From an uncultured Clostridia bacterium (GTDB lineage: Bacteria; Bacillota; Clostridia; Oscillospirales; Acutalibacteraceae), in assembly GCA_937884975.1 (NCBI GenBank), contig CAKZZS010000064.1:1-64000 (forward strand): a DNA stretch of 64,000 nt, read 5' to 3'. Of this stretch, positions 34,221 to 42,944 are shown in pieces. Made by a program: the position numbers and the translations under genes. Under the pieces are notes generated by a model that was given only the letters and a program-made list of their open reading frames with translations, searched no databases and was not told where the DNA came from. Each line of letters begins with the position of its first letter. Position 1 is the first letter of the stretch.

Positions 34221-34249
34221 GTGACAAGCCCATTTAAATATGCTATAAT
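34221..34249 (+). promoter_or_regulatory. Promoter of the phoH-recO run
   Basis: GTGACA (34221-34226), a 17-bp spacer and TATAAT (34244-34249), followed by GGAGG and the GTG start of phoH at 34284. Confidence 0.75.
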
Positions 34250-34283
34250 CAAATAGATTATAAAGTATTCGGAGGCGTAAACG

Positions 34284-35243
34284 GTGTTTGAACAAATCAT
34301 AAATGTTGACAGAATGGAGCAGGCGGTTTCCCTTTTCGGCTCGTTTGATGAAAACATCCGTCTTATCGAAAAGGAGTTCTCCGTAAACGTCATCTCCCGT
34401 GGCTCCGAAATTAAAATCACGGGCGAAGCTGAAAATGTTGCAAAAGCCTCAAGGGCGATTAACGGACTGCTCACGCTTGTTAATAAGGGTGAAATCCTTT
34501 CGGACCAGAATGTAAGATACGTTCTTTCACTCGTCAATGACGGAAACGACGACAAATTAACCGCGATGGTCGGCGACTGTATCTGCATTACCTCAAAGGG
34601 CAGACCCGTTAAGGCAAAAACGCTCGGTCAGAAGAAATACATTGAGGCTATGAAGGAAAACACCATAACCCTTGCCGCAGGTCCTGCCGGAACGGGTAAA
34701 ACGTACCTTGCCGTTGCAATGGCTGTCACGGCTTTTCGGGCAAAGGAGGTCAACCGCATTGTCCTTACCCGTCCTGCAGTTGAAGCAGGTGAAAAGTTAG
34801 GCTTCCTGCCAGGCGATTTACAGCAGAAGGTCGACCCGTATTTAAGACCGCTTTATGACGCGCTTTTTGATATGCTCGGCGCAGAAAGCTTCCAGAAATA
34901 TCAGGAGAGAGGAAGCATTGAGGTTGCTCCTCTTGCTTATATGAGAGGACGCACGCTTGACGACAGCTTTATTATTCTTGACGAAGCGCAGAACACAACG
35001 GGCGAACAGATGAAGATGTTTTTGACCCGTCTTGGCTTCAACTCAAAAATGGTCGTCACGGGAGACGTCACGCAGATAGACCTGCCGACAGGTAAAAAGA
35101 GCGGACTTGTTGAGGCGATGAAGGTGCTTAAAAATATTGAGGGAATAGGAATTGCAACCTTCAACGAGAAGGACGTAGTAAGACACAAAATAGTTCAGGA
35201 TATAGTAAGAGCCTATGAAAAAAAGGAGAGTGCGAGAAGATGA
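34284..35243 (+). CDS. PhoH family ATPase
   Basis: This 319-residue protein of the PhoH/PhoL group has an N-terminal KH-like region (about 1-75) and a superfamily I helicase-like ATPase core with Walker A GPAGTGKTYLAVAMA (near 133) and Walker B FIILDEAQNTT (near 230). The precise activity is unsettled; position next to ybeY and era ties it to rRNA and ribosome maturation. It starts with GTG, with GGAGG at good spacing. The stop overlaps ybeY in an ATGA arrangement. Confidence 0.94.
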   Translation: MFEQIINVDRMEQAVSLFGSFDENIRLIEKEFSVNVISRGSEIKITGEAENVAKASRAINGLLTLVNKGEILSDQNVRYVLSLVNDGNDDKLTAMVGDCICITSKGRPVKAKTLGQKKYIEAMKENTITLAAGPAGTGKTYLAVAMAVTAFRAKEVNRIVLTRPAVEAGEKLGFLPGDLQQKVDPYLRPLYDALFDMLGAESFQKYQERGSIEVAPLAYMRGRTLDDSFIILDEAQNTTGEQMKMFLTRLGFNSKMVVTGDVTQIDLPTGKKSGLVEAMKVLKNIEGIGIATFNEKDVVRHKIVQDIVRAYEKKESARR

Positions 35244-35749
35244 CAGAAAACAGAGTAAAGGTTAATATCCTTAATCAGCAGAATAAGGTCAAGGTCCCGA
35301 CGGGCGTGAGAATGCTCATCCGCCGTTGCTGTCACGCGGTTCTTGAATTGGAGGGCTTTGACGGTTCCGCAGAGGTCAGCGTTTCCTTTGTGGATAATGA
35401 GCAGATACATAAGCTTAATAAGGAATATCGCGATATGGATAAGCCTACGGATGTTCTTTCCTTCCCCCAGGGTGAAAACGGCGTTTATGACAAAAACCCC
35501 GAAACGGGAGCTTTCGTTTTGGGCGATATAGTCATTTCAATGGAAAAAGCTATTGAACAGGCTGAAGAATACGGCCATACGCTTCAGCGTGAAATCGGCT
35601 ATCTTACGGTTCATTCAATGCTTCATCTTATGGGTTATGACCACGTTGACGGCGGCGTTGAGGCGGTCAGAATGCGTGAAAAAGAAGAAAACGTGCTTAC
35701 AAATCTCGGCTTGAAGAGAAACGGGAGTTATTATTTTGACGAAGAGTAA
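35240..35749 (+). CDS. ybeY: Endoribonuclease YbeY, rRNA maturation factor
   Basis: YbeY is a single-strand endoribonuclease needed for 16S rRNA 3' maturation and 70S quality control. The 169 residues end with the zinc site HSMLHLMGYDH (HX3HX5H). The internal PTDVLSFP motif is conserved. It overlaps phoH by 4 bp and the dgkA start by 14 bp, indicating tight translational coupling in the phoH-ybeY-dgkA-era block. Confidence 0.97.
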   Translation: MTENRVKVNILNQQNKVKVPTGVRMLIRRCCHAVLELEGFDGSAEVSVSFVDNEQIHKLNKEYRDMDKPTDVLSFPQGENGVYDKNPETGAFVLGDIVISMEKAIEQAEEYGHTLQREIGYLTVHSMLHLMGYDHVDGGVEAVRMREKEENVLTNLGLKRNGSYYFDEE

Positions 35750-36239
35750 AAACGGCTATAAAAAGCTCTTTATGAGCTTTGTTTATGCCTTTAAGGGCAT
35801 AGGAAGAACAATAAAAAATGAACAGAATATGAGAGTGCATCTTGTCTGTATGGCTTATATGTACTCTTACCTTTTCCTGTTCGATTTCTTTAAGATTACA
35901 AAAACCGAGCTTGCAATTGTTCTTATTGCAAACGCGCTTGTCCTTGCGGCGGAAATAATAAATACCGCAATTGAAAACGCGGTTGATGTCGCAGTTGACG
36001 AAAAGAACGAAAAAGCTATGATAGCGAAGGACGCTGCTGCAGGGGCGGTTCTTGTGTTCGCCATTTTTTCGGTGCTTGTCGGCATTGTTATTTTCTGGCA
36101 ACCCGAAGCGTTTAAGCAGCTGTTTGATTACTACATTGAAAAGCCGATAAGAATAGGCGAGTTCCTTTTGACAGTCATTGTCTTTTCGCTTTTCATTTTC
36201 AAGGGCTTACCGCCGTATAAAAAGAAAAATCAGGAGTAA
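35736..36239 (+). CDS. dgkA: Diacylglycerol/undecaprenol kinase family protein
   Basis: This Firmicute DgkA-type membrane kinase, usually acting on undecaprenol to recycle lipid carrier, has the signature EIINTAIENAVD and KDAAAGAVL in its helical core. At 167 residues it is longer than the ~120-130 norm; the extra C-terminus (about 128-160) adds a segment with another hydrophobic helix. The start is TTG 35736, with GGGAG at good spacing. The next in-frame ATG is 36 bp later and would trim the conserved N-terminus. Confidence 0.9.
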   Translation: MTKSKNGYKKLFMSFVYAFKGIGRTIKNEQNMRVHLVCMAYMYSYLFLFDFFKITKTELAIVLIANALVLAAEIINTAIENAVDVAVDEKNEKAMIAKDAAAGAVLVFAIFSVLVGIVIFWQPEAFKQLFDYYIEKPIRIGEFLLTVIVFSLFIFKGLPPYKKKNQE

Positions 36240-36242
36240 AAA

Positions 36243-37136
36243 ATGCAAACAAAAAGTTCATTTATATCAATAGTCGGCAGACCGAATGTCGGAAAAAGCA
36301 CGATACTCAATTACCTGTTGGGTGTCAAAATTGCCGCCGTTTCCTCAAAGCCGCAGACGACAAGAACAAGGATTATGGGTGTTCTCACCGAGGGAGAAAT
36401 CCAGCTTGTATTTACCGATACTCCCGGTTTTCACAGACCCAAAAACAAATTAGGAGAAAAAATGATAAACGCCGTCGGCGAGAGCCTTTCGGGTATGGAC
36501 GCAATTCTTTTTGTTATTGAGCCGACGACGGAGCTTCGCGAAAATGAGCTTGAACTGATAAAAAGGTTTAAAAATGTAAAGACACCCGTCATTCTTGCAA
36601 TAAATAAAATTGACACGGTAAAGGAAAAAAGCGAAATTGCATTGGTTATTGCAAAACTGATTTCGCTTTACGATTTTGCGGCTGTTGTTCCCGTTTGCGC
36701 TTCTGACGGCAGGGGAATGGACGCTCTTCTTGACGAGCTTAAAAAAACTGCGCAGCCGAGTATTCACTTTTTACCTGACGATACACTTACTGACCAGCCC
36801 GAAAAGGTGCTTGCGGCTGAAATGATAAGAGAAAAGGCGTTAAGGCTTCTGGATAAGGAAATACCCCACGGAATTGCAGTCGGAATTGAAAGAATGCGTT
36901 TTCGTGACGACGGCAGCGAAATTATGGATATTGACGCGACACTTTACTGCGAAAAGGAAAGTCACAAGGGTATAATTATCGGTAAAAAGGGTGCTATGCT
37001 CAAAAAGATTTCAACCTTTGCGCGTCAGGATATGGAAGCATTTTTTGACTGTAAAGTGAATTTGCAGTGCTGGGTGAAGGTCAAGGAGGACTGGCGCAAC
37101 CGAGAGGGACTTATTCACAATTTTGGATTAGATTAA
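36243..37136 (+). CDS. era: GTPase Era
   Basis: Era binds the 3' end of 16S rRNA and couples 30S assembly to growth. The 297 residues have G1 GRPNVGKSTILN (near 12), G3 DTPGFH, G4 NKID and a C-terminal KH domain with IIIGKKGAMLKKIS. The ribosome site AGGAG overlaps the dgkA stop. After era the gene order continues with yqzL and recO, as in Bacillus. Confidence 0.98.
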   Translation: MQTKSSFISIVGRPNVGKSTILNYLLGVKIAAVSSKPQTTRTRIMGVLTEGEIQLVFTDTPGFHRPKNKLGEKMINAVGESLSGMDAILFVIEPTTELRENELELIKRFKNVKTPVILAINKIDTVKEKSEIALVIAKLISLYDFAAVVPVCASDGRGMDALLDELKKTAQPSIHFLPDDTLTDQPEKVLAAEMIREKALRLLDKEIPHGIAVGIERMRFRDDGSEIMDIDATLYCEKESHKGIIIGKKGAMLKKISTFARQDMEAFFDCKVNLQCWVKVKEDWRNREGLIHNFGLD

Positions 37137-37160
37137 CAATAATATTTCTTTCTTAAAAAC

Positions 37161-37195
37161 AAACACTCTTATTAGCTTTTAAAACGGGAGTGTTT
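37161..37195 (+). terminator. Terminator-like hairpin holding the yqzL ribosome site
   Basis: AAACACTCTT (37161-37170) pairs with GGGAGTGTTT (37186-37195), with two G-U pairs, followed by TT before the yqzL ATG at 37198. The GGGAG ribosome site is inside the 3' arm. It could act as a partial terminator after era or as a translational block on yqzL. Confidence 0.6.
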
Positions 37196-37197
37196 TT

Positions 37198-37392
37198 ATG
37201 GATACAAACGGTTTATGGGAAATATTCGCAAAAACCGGCAGCGTCAGTGACTACCTTAATTACAGGGACGCTGTTAATAAAAGAGTGAAGGATAATGCGC
37301 GTAAATACAGACGGAATAATTCTCAGGGAACAGAATATAGGGGAGAAGGACAGGCTCGTAACGGTTTTAACACGCCGCCTCGGGCTTATTAA
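37198..37392 (+). CDS. YqzL-like small protein
   Basis: This 64-residue protein has the segment LWEIFAKTGSVSDYLNYRDA, like YqzL, which lies between era and recO in Bacillus. Position and pattern agree, although the function is unknown. The last ~32 residues are Arg/Asn/Gly-rich and are read in another frame over the first 98 bp of recO. Either the overlap is real, or the conserved domain alone matters and the tail is incidental. GGGAG precedes the ATG. Confidence 0.7.
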   Translation: MDTNGLWEIFAKTGSVSDYLNYRDAVNKRVKDNARKYRRNNSQGTEYRGEGQARNGFNTPPRAY

Positions 37393-38032
37393 GGCGTTTG
37401 TACGCGGCGCAAAATCGTTAAAGGATAAAAAGCAGTCCGCAACGGGACTGCTGTGTTATTCCGACTTTTCCGTTTATGAAGGGAAGGACAGCTACATAAT
37501 TGATTCAGCCGAGCCGAAGGAAGTATTTTTTAACCTTAGAAACGATATTGTTAAGCTTTCTCTGGCTCAGTATTTCTGTGAAATTTCAATGGAGCTTGCC
37601 CCTGACGGCGAGGATGCCGAGGACATTTTGCGGTTACTTCTCAACTGTCTTTATATGCTTGCTAACGAAAAAAACAGTCCCGAACAGTTAAAGGCGATTT
37701 TTGAGCTTCGCGCGGTTTCTCTTGCAGGGTATATGCCAAATCTTATCGCCTGTGATTTCTGCGGTGAATTTGAAACCAAAAAAATGTATTTTGATATTGA
37801 AAAGGGGCTATTGTACTGCGAAAACTGTGTCGAATACGCAACCCTCTTTGAGCTTGACTTAGCGCTTGTGAGAGCACTTCGTCATATAGTTTTTGCTCCT
37901 CTTGAACAGCTTTTCGGCTTCACTTTATCAGATGAAAATTACGAGGAGCTGTCCTTTGTGACGGAAAGGTATCTTATCTCCCATACCGACAGGGGATATA
38001 AGACGCTTGATTTTTATAAGTCGATTAAATAG
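37295..38032 (+). CDS. recO: DNA repair protein RecO
   Basis: RecO loads RecA onto SSB-coated DNA together with RecR. The 245 residues begin with the OB fold (TDGIILREQNIGEKDRLVTV, then LTRRLGLIKAFVRGAK) and contain a zinc finger CDFCGEF...YCENC near 149-172. The start at ATG 37295 is supported by the conserved N-terminus and an AAGGA site, and forces a 98-bp overlap with the yqzL-like gene. mutS2 follows after 10 bp. Confidence 0.95.
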   Translation: MRVNTDGIILREQNIGEKDRLVTVLTRRLGLIKAFVRGAKSLKDKKQSATGLLCYSDFSVYEGKDSYIIDSAEPKEVFFNLRNDIVKLSLAQYFCEISMELAPDGEDAEDILRLLLNCLYMLANEKNSPEQLKAIFELRAVSLAGYMPNLIACDFCGEFETKKMYFDIEKGLLYCENCVEYATLFELDLALVRALRHIVFAPLEQLFGFTLSDENYEELSFVTERYLISHTDRGYKTLDFYKSIK

Positions 38033-38042
38033 GTGAAAATAT

Positions 38043-40427
38043 ATGGAAAATAAACATTTTAATACGCTTGAATTACCGAAGGTGCTTGAAATGCTCGCCT
38101 CGTTTACCGCCTGCAAGGACGCGGCGGACAAGGCGCTGTCACTTAAGCCCAACCCGGATTTGTATATGGCTCGCCTTCTTATGAGTGAAACCGAGGCGGC
38201 TTTCATTTTGCTTGCAAAATTCGGCGGACCTCCCTTCGGCGGACTGAAAAATGTCAATAATCCGCTTTTCAGGGCGGCTTCGGGCGGCGTGCTTTCAATG
38301 AGAGATTTGCTTGACGTCGCTTCAACCTTGTCTGCAATACGGGCGATTATTTCCTGGCGTGAAAAAAGCGAGGGAGTAAAGACTGCAATTGACGGACTTT
38401 TCGGTTCTTTAACTGCCAACAAATATCTTGAAGAAAAAATTACAAACGCCATTATTTCCGATGACGAAATGAGCGATAACGCTTCGCCGGAGCTTAACTC
38501 CATAAGGCGTAAAATCCGCTCGCAGACCGCAGGAATTCGCGAAAAGCTTGACAAGATGATTTCCAGTCAGTATTACCGCAATTTCCTTCAGGAGAACATA
38601 GTCACCCAGCGAAACGGAAGATACGTTGTGCCCGTAAAGCTTGAGCACAGAGCGGACGTCCCGGGTATGGTTCACGATACCTCATCTTCGGGCGCGACTG
38701 TTTTCATTGAGCCTGCGTCGGTTGTTGAAGCAAATAATGAAATAAAGCTGCTCGAAAAGAAGGAACGGGATGAAATTGAACGCATTTTGTATGAGCTGTC
38801 GTCGGAAGCAGGCTCCTTTGCCGATTCGATTAAGCAAAGCTATGAAAATGCGGTTGAATTAAACCTTATTTTTGCAAAGGCCTCTCTTGCCTATAAGATG
38901 AAAGCAAATGTCCCGATAATAAATGACGAGGGGATAATCGAGCTTAAAAAAGCGCGCCATCCGCTCATTGATGAAAAAAAGGTTGTGCCTATTGATATTC
39001 GTCTCGGCGAAGAATTTGACACGCTTGTAATAACGGGACCGAACACAGGCGGTAAAACCGTTTCAATTAAAACTCTCGGTCTGTTTACGCTTATGGCGGA
39101 ATGCGGACTTATGCTTCCGTGTGAAGAAAACAGTAAAATCTCCGTTTTTAAAAACGTGCTTGCGGATATCGGCGACGAGCAGAGCATTGAGCAGTCGCTT
39201 TCAACCTTTTCCGCTCATATGACAAATATTGTCGATATAATGAAAACGGTCGATGAAAGCTCGCTTGTCCTTATAGACGAGCTTGGCGCAGGCACCGACC
39301 CCGTTGAGGGCGCGGCGCTTGCTACCTCAATACTTGAAAACATCCGCCTTAAGGGCGCCAAAACAGCCGCGACAACGCATTATTCGGAGCTTAAGGAATA
39401 TGCGCTTCGCACGCCGCTTGTCGAGAACGCCTCCTGTGAATTTGACGTAAAAACGCTGAGGCCTACCTATAAACTGCTTATCGGTATTCCCGGTAGAAGT
39501 AACGCTTTTGCGATTTCTCTTCGACTTGGCATTGAAGAAAGCGTCATTGACCGCGCAAAGGAGCTTGTATCAAGCGAAAATACCCGTTTTGAGGATGTTG
39601 TCGAGGGACTTACAAGGACAAAGCAGGAAATGGAAAAGGAAAAGGAGTCTGCCGAAAGGCTTCGCGAGGAGCTTTCAAAAACAAAGGAAAAGACAGACGC
39701 CGTAATGGAAGAAACGAAGCAAAAGGCTAACGAGGAAATCGAAAAGGCGAGGGGCGAGGCGAAACGCATTGTAGAAAATGCGCGCCGCGCCGCGAACAGC
39801 GTTATGCTTGAAATAGAACAGCTCAAAAAGGAAGAAAAGAAAACCAAGGACGCCTCGGAGCTTGCAAGAAAGGCGAGAGCCGCTATGAAAAAGCAGATGG
39901 GCGTGCTTGACGACTCGACCGAAAGCGATTTTGAAGCGTTTGACGAGGATGACGAAAATTACGTCCTTCCGCGTGAACTTAAAATCGGCGACACAGTCTA
40001 TGTCCGCTCCATTTCGGGAAATGCCGAGGTAGTTTCGCTTCCCGATAAAAACGAAATGCTTGAGGTTCAGGTAGGCGTTATGAGAATGAAAACGCCGCTT
40101 TCATCCGTAAGATTAGTCAGCGAGAAGAAAAAACCGCAGCCGCATAAGGGCAGGACAGTTCCAGAAAGGCGAAATGAAACGCCCGTAAAAACAAGCATTG
40201 ATTTAAGGGGAAAAACCGTTGACGAAGCGCTCCTTGATTTGGATTATTTTATCGACAGCGTGCTTCGGATGGGACTTAATGAGTTTACAATTATCCACGG
40301 AAAGGGAACGGGCGCGTTGCGTTCGGCGGTTACCGAATATTTACGCAGGCACAGTCATATAAAGACCTTCAGGCTCGGTACATACGGCGAGGGTGAAAAC
40401 GGCGTGACTATTGCCGAGGTAAAATAA
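38043..40427 (+). CDS. mutS2: Endonuclease MutS2 / ribosome rescue factor
   Basis: The 794 residues show the MutS2 plan: core and lever, ATPase with Walker A ITGPNTGGKTVSIKTLGL (near 330), Walker B LVLIDELGAGTDP, a long Lys/Glu coiled coil (about 515-620), a KOW-like region (LKIGDTVYVRSISGNAEVVS) and a C-terminal Smr domain with SIDLRGKTVDEA and IIHGKGTGALR. MutS2 suppresses homologous recombination, and in Bacillus it also senses collided ribosomes and splits them (RqcU role). The mismatch-binding domain I of MutS is absent, as expected. Confidence 0.97.
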   Translation: MENKHFNTLELPKVLEMLASFTACKDAADKALSLKPNPDLYMARLLMSETEAAFILLAKFGGPPFGGLKNVNNPLFRAASGGVLSMRDLLDVASTLSAIRAIISWREKSEGVKTAIDGLFGSLTANKYLEEKITNAIISDDEMSDNASPELNSIRRKIRSQTAGIREKLDKMISSQYYRNFLQENIVTQRNGRYVVPVKLEHRADVPGMVHDTSSSGATVFIEPASVVEANNEIKLLEKKERDEIERILYELSSEAGSFADSIKQSYENAVELNLIFAKASLAYKMKANVPIINDEGIIELKKARHPLIDEKKVVPIDIRLGEEFDTLVITGPNTGGKTVSIKTLGLFTLMAECGLMLPCEENSKISVFKNVLADIGDEQSIEQSLSTFSAHMTNIVDIMKTVDESSLVLIDELGAGTDPVEGAALATSILENIRLKGAKTAATTHYSELKEYALRTPLVENASCEFDVKTLRPTYKLLIGIPGRSNAFAISLRLGIEESVIDRAKELVSSENTRFEDVVEGLTRTKQEMEKEKESAERLREELSKTKEKTDAVMEETKQKANEEIEKARGEAKRIVENARRAANSVMLEIEQLKKEEKKTKDASELARKARAAMKKQMGVLDDSTESDFEAFDEDDENYVLPRELKIGDTVYVRSISGNAEVVSLPDKNEMLEVQVGVMRMKTPLSSVRLVSEKKKPQPHKGRTVPERRNETPVKTSIDLRGKTVDEALLDLDYFIDSVLRMGLNEFTIIHGKGTGALRSAVTEYLRRHSHIKTFRLGTYGEGENGVTIAEVK

Positions 40428-40456
40428 ATGTCATTTTGTTCGAAGTGAAGAATCTT
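40428..40456 (+). repeat. Fragment of the GTCATT...GAAGAATCT dispersed repeat
   Basis: TGTCATTTTGTTCGAAGTGA followed by AGAATCT resembles the segment at 53230-53256 (GTCATTCCGAGCGTCAGCGA then AGAATCT). It lies between mutS2 and its terminator, the kind of place where such intergenic repeats sit. Confidence 0.5.
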
Positions 40457-40465
40457 AACAGAATT

Positions 40466-40497
40466 AACAGTCTCTCATTTTGAGAGGCTGTTTTGTT
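40466..40497 (+). terminator. Terminator after mutS2
   Basis: AACAGTCTCTCA pairs with TGAGAGGCTGTT around TTT, followed by TTGTTT. It separates the phoH-mutS2 run from the nucleotidyltransferase gene. Confidence 0.85.
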
Positions 40498-40552
40498 TAT
40501 TTCAATACAATTTACCAATACTAAAATAATAAATATTTTATGAGGTGATTAT

Positions 40553-42823
40553 TTGAAAGCTGTAATACTTGCAGGCGGGAAAGGTACGCGTCTTATGCCT
40601 CTCACGTCGGATATTCCAAAGCCCTTGGTAATGCTCGGGAATAAACCTATTCTTTTTCATATTCTTGATACGGCACAAAAGCAGGGCGTAACAGAGGTTA
40701 TTTTAACGCTCGGATATCTCGGTGAAAAAATAGAAGAAGCGCTCAAAGACTATAAAACCGATTTAAAGATTTCCTTTTCCTATGAAAAACACGCGCTCGG
40801 AACCGCAGGCGCGGTCAAAAATGCCGCAAAAAATATAAAAGAGGACTTTATTGTTTTGAGCGGTGACGCTTATTGTGAGTTTGATTTGAAAAGGCTGTTT
40901 GATTTTCATAAAAGAAATAACGCCGTTGCAACCGTCTGTTGCACAAAGGTCAATGACCCGAGAGAATACGGACTTGTTTTAACTGATGAAAACGGAAGAA
41001 TAACGCGTTTTCTTGAAAAACCCGGCTGGTCCCAGGCGGTGACTGACAGGGCGAATACGGGAGTTTATGTTTTAAGTGAAGCGGCGCTTGATTTTATTCC
41101 CGATTCCCAGCAGTTTGATTTTTCAAAAAATCTTTTTCCGTTGCTTCTGAAAAAGAAGCTTCCTGTTTTTTCTTTTGACGAAACTGGATATTGGTGCGAT
41201 GTAGGGGAAATCGAATCTTATATAAAATGCAATTCATATTTACTTTCAAAAATGCCGAAAAATGATTCGGTCCCGAGAGGAAAATTCGATATATCGGACT
41301 TCGTTTATATAGGTAAAAATGTTAAAATAGGTAACAATGTTAAAATTAAAAAGTACTCCGTAATATGCGACGGAGTGACTATCGGGGAAAACAGCGTTAT
41401 TGATTCGTGCGTAATATACCCTGGCGCAAGGATAGGCTCGGGCTGCAGAGCGGAAAAAGCGGTTGTATGCGCAAACGCTAAAATTGAAGACGACGTAAGA
41501 CTTAATCCGTTCAGCTGCGTAGGCTCGTCCTCGTCCGTCGGCAAAGGCACGGTGCTCTATTCGTCCGTTCATATTGCAAAAAACAAAAAGATATGCGGCG
41601 GTCTTGCGGTTGTCAGAAGCGTTACCAAGGATATGGAAACCGACAGGGTGAACGACGTTTCAAATTCGTTTATTCCGGACGTTGACCCGTTTTTTGCTCT
41701 TGAGCTCGGCTGCGCTCTCGGAACTGCGCTTGAGGGCGGAAAAATCGCCGTTGCAACCGATTCAAGCCAGAAGTCAGTTTCCGTTTTATACAGCCTTATG
41801 TCGGGACTTCAACAGACCGGAGCCCAGGTTTGGAGCTTCGGAGAATCGTTTAAAGCCCAGATGGCGTTTTACACTTATTTCTGTTCTCTTCCCGTCGGAG
41901 TTTTTATCAAGACGAGCGGTGAAAACGTAAGTATAAGCTTAAGCGCCACGGGCGGTCTTCCTCTGAAAAGGGATTTTGAAAGAAAGCTTTCGTCAATTCT
42001 TAAGACAAAGGACTACTGCTTTGCGAGTGAAGAAAAGGTAAAGCACGCTGTTGAAATGCAAAGCGTTAATCTTATGTATAGCTCCGTTCTTTTCAGACAG
42101 AGCGAAAGCTCGCTTTCAAAAATAAAGGTGAATATCGATACGGATAACGAAAAAATATCGCTCGTGCTCGGCGACTGTATTAGACGGCTTGAGGGTGAAA
42201 TCGGCGACGGGATAACCATTCACATTTCAAACGACGGAACTGAAATATCTGTTACTGAAAATAACATTGAATATTCACGTGAAAAAATACTTTCCGCACT
42301 CCTGTTTTACGAAACAAAAAGCGGCAGGGACGTTTCTCTTTCTTTTTTCTCTCCGCCCGTTTATTCCGCTATGGCTTCGCTTCATACGGGAAATGTTGTG
42401 CGTTACTGCTCCTCGAGCGCGGACGGCGTTGACGAAAACGCCCGTGAAAAGGCAAGAGGACAGCTCTGGACCCGTGACGCGCTTTTTATGGCGGTGCGTC
42501 TTTTATCGCTTATGCACGAGGAGGGGAAAACGCTGTCATTCCTTCTGCAGGACGTGCCCGATTTTTATCTTTCAAAGGGCGAAGCGGCAATTGATTTTTC
42601 TCCGACAGCGCTTTTCGGTATGTTTTCCGATATGGAAAACGTCGGAACGCCTACGGAGGGAATTACGTTTATTAAAAACGGAGCGAAGGCAATTGTGCTT
42701 CCCGATACGGACGGAAAAAAGGTCAAAATCCTGACAGAGAGCTTTGAGAGTGAAACCGCAAAGGATTTATGCAGTGAAATAATTGACAGAATCTCTTCGT
42801 TTCACCCGGACGGCGGTACTTGA
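40553..42823 (+). CDS. Sugar-phosphate nucleotidyltransferase fused to degenerate phosphomutase
   Basis: The 756 residues contain three parts. An NTP-transferase domain (1-235) has AGGKGTRLMPLTSDIPKPLV, GTAGAVKNA and FLEKP. A left-handed beta-helix (about 250-345) is built of hexapeptide repeats (IGKNVKIGNNVKI). The third is a phosphomannomutase-like region (about 365-750). The first two look active and should make an NDP-sugar, probably GDP-mannose- or dTDP/UDP-glucose-like. In the third, all hallmark loops are lost: TASHNP reads KTSGENVS, DGDGDR reads SNDGTEIS and RPSGTEP reads LPDTDGKK. It starts with TTG behind GAGGTG. Confidence 0.87.
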   Translation: MKAVILAGGKGTRLMPLTSDIPKPLVMLGNKPILFHILDTAQKQGVTEVILTLGYLGEKIEEALKDYKTDLKISFSYEKHALGTAGAVKNAAKNIKEDFIVLSGDAYCEFDLKRLFDFHKRNNAVATVCCTKVNDPREYGLVLTDENGRITRFLEKPGWSQAVTDRANTGVYVLSEAALDFIPDSQQFDFSKNLFPLLLKKKLPVFSFDETGYWCDVGEIESYIKCNSYLLSKMPKNDSVPRGKFDISDFVYIGKNVKIGNNVKIKKYSVICDGVTIGENSVIDSCVIYPGARIGSGCRAEKAVVCANAKIEDDVRLNPFSCVGSSSSVGKGTVLYSSVHIAKNKKICGGLAVVRSVTKDMETDRVNDVSNSFIPDVDPFFALELGCALGTALEGGKIAVATDSSQKSVSVLYSLMSGLQQTGAQVWSFGESFKAQMAFYTYFCSLPVGVFIKTSGENVSISLSATGGLPLKRDFERKLSSILKTKDYCFASEEKVKHAVEMQSVNLMYSSVLFRQSESSLSKIKVNIDTDNEKISLVLGDCIRRLEGEIGDGITIHISNDGTEISVTENNIEYSREKILSALLFYETKSGRDVSLSFFSPPVYSAMASLHTGNVVRYCSSSADGVDENAREKARGQLWTRDALFMAVRLLSLMHEEGKTLSFLLQDVPDFYLSKGEAAIDFSPTALFGMFSDMENVGTPTEGITFIKNGAKAIVLPDTDGKKVKILTESFESETAKDLCSEIIDRISSFHPDGGT

Positions 42824-42849
42824 CAATTGAGTGTAAATTATAGTATTAT
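42820..42849 (+). promoter_or_regulatory. Promoter of rnj
   Basis: TTGACA (42820-42825) overlaps the stop of the preceding gene; after 18 bp comes TATTAT (42844-42849). The leader to rnj is ~90 nt. Confidence 0.65.
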
Positions 42850-42890
42850 TTAAAAATAGCAAAATTATAATTTATATTTTCAAACAATGA

Positions 42891-42906
42891 CGGCTGTTTT
42901 CAGCCG
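42891..42906 (+). other. Hairpin in the rnj leader
   Basis: CGGCTG and CAGCCG pair around TTTT, extended by weak CAAA/TTTG pairing, about 30 nt before the AAGGAGAG ribosome site. There is no proper T-run, so it is more likely a leader structure than a terminator. A role is not evident. Confidence 0.45.
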
Positions 42907-42944
42907 TTTGCCTACATATTGATTTGATTTTTAAGGAGAGAATA

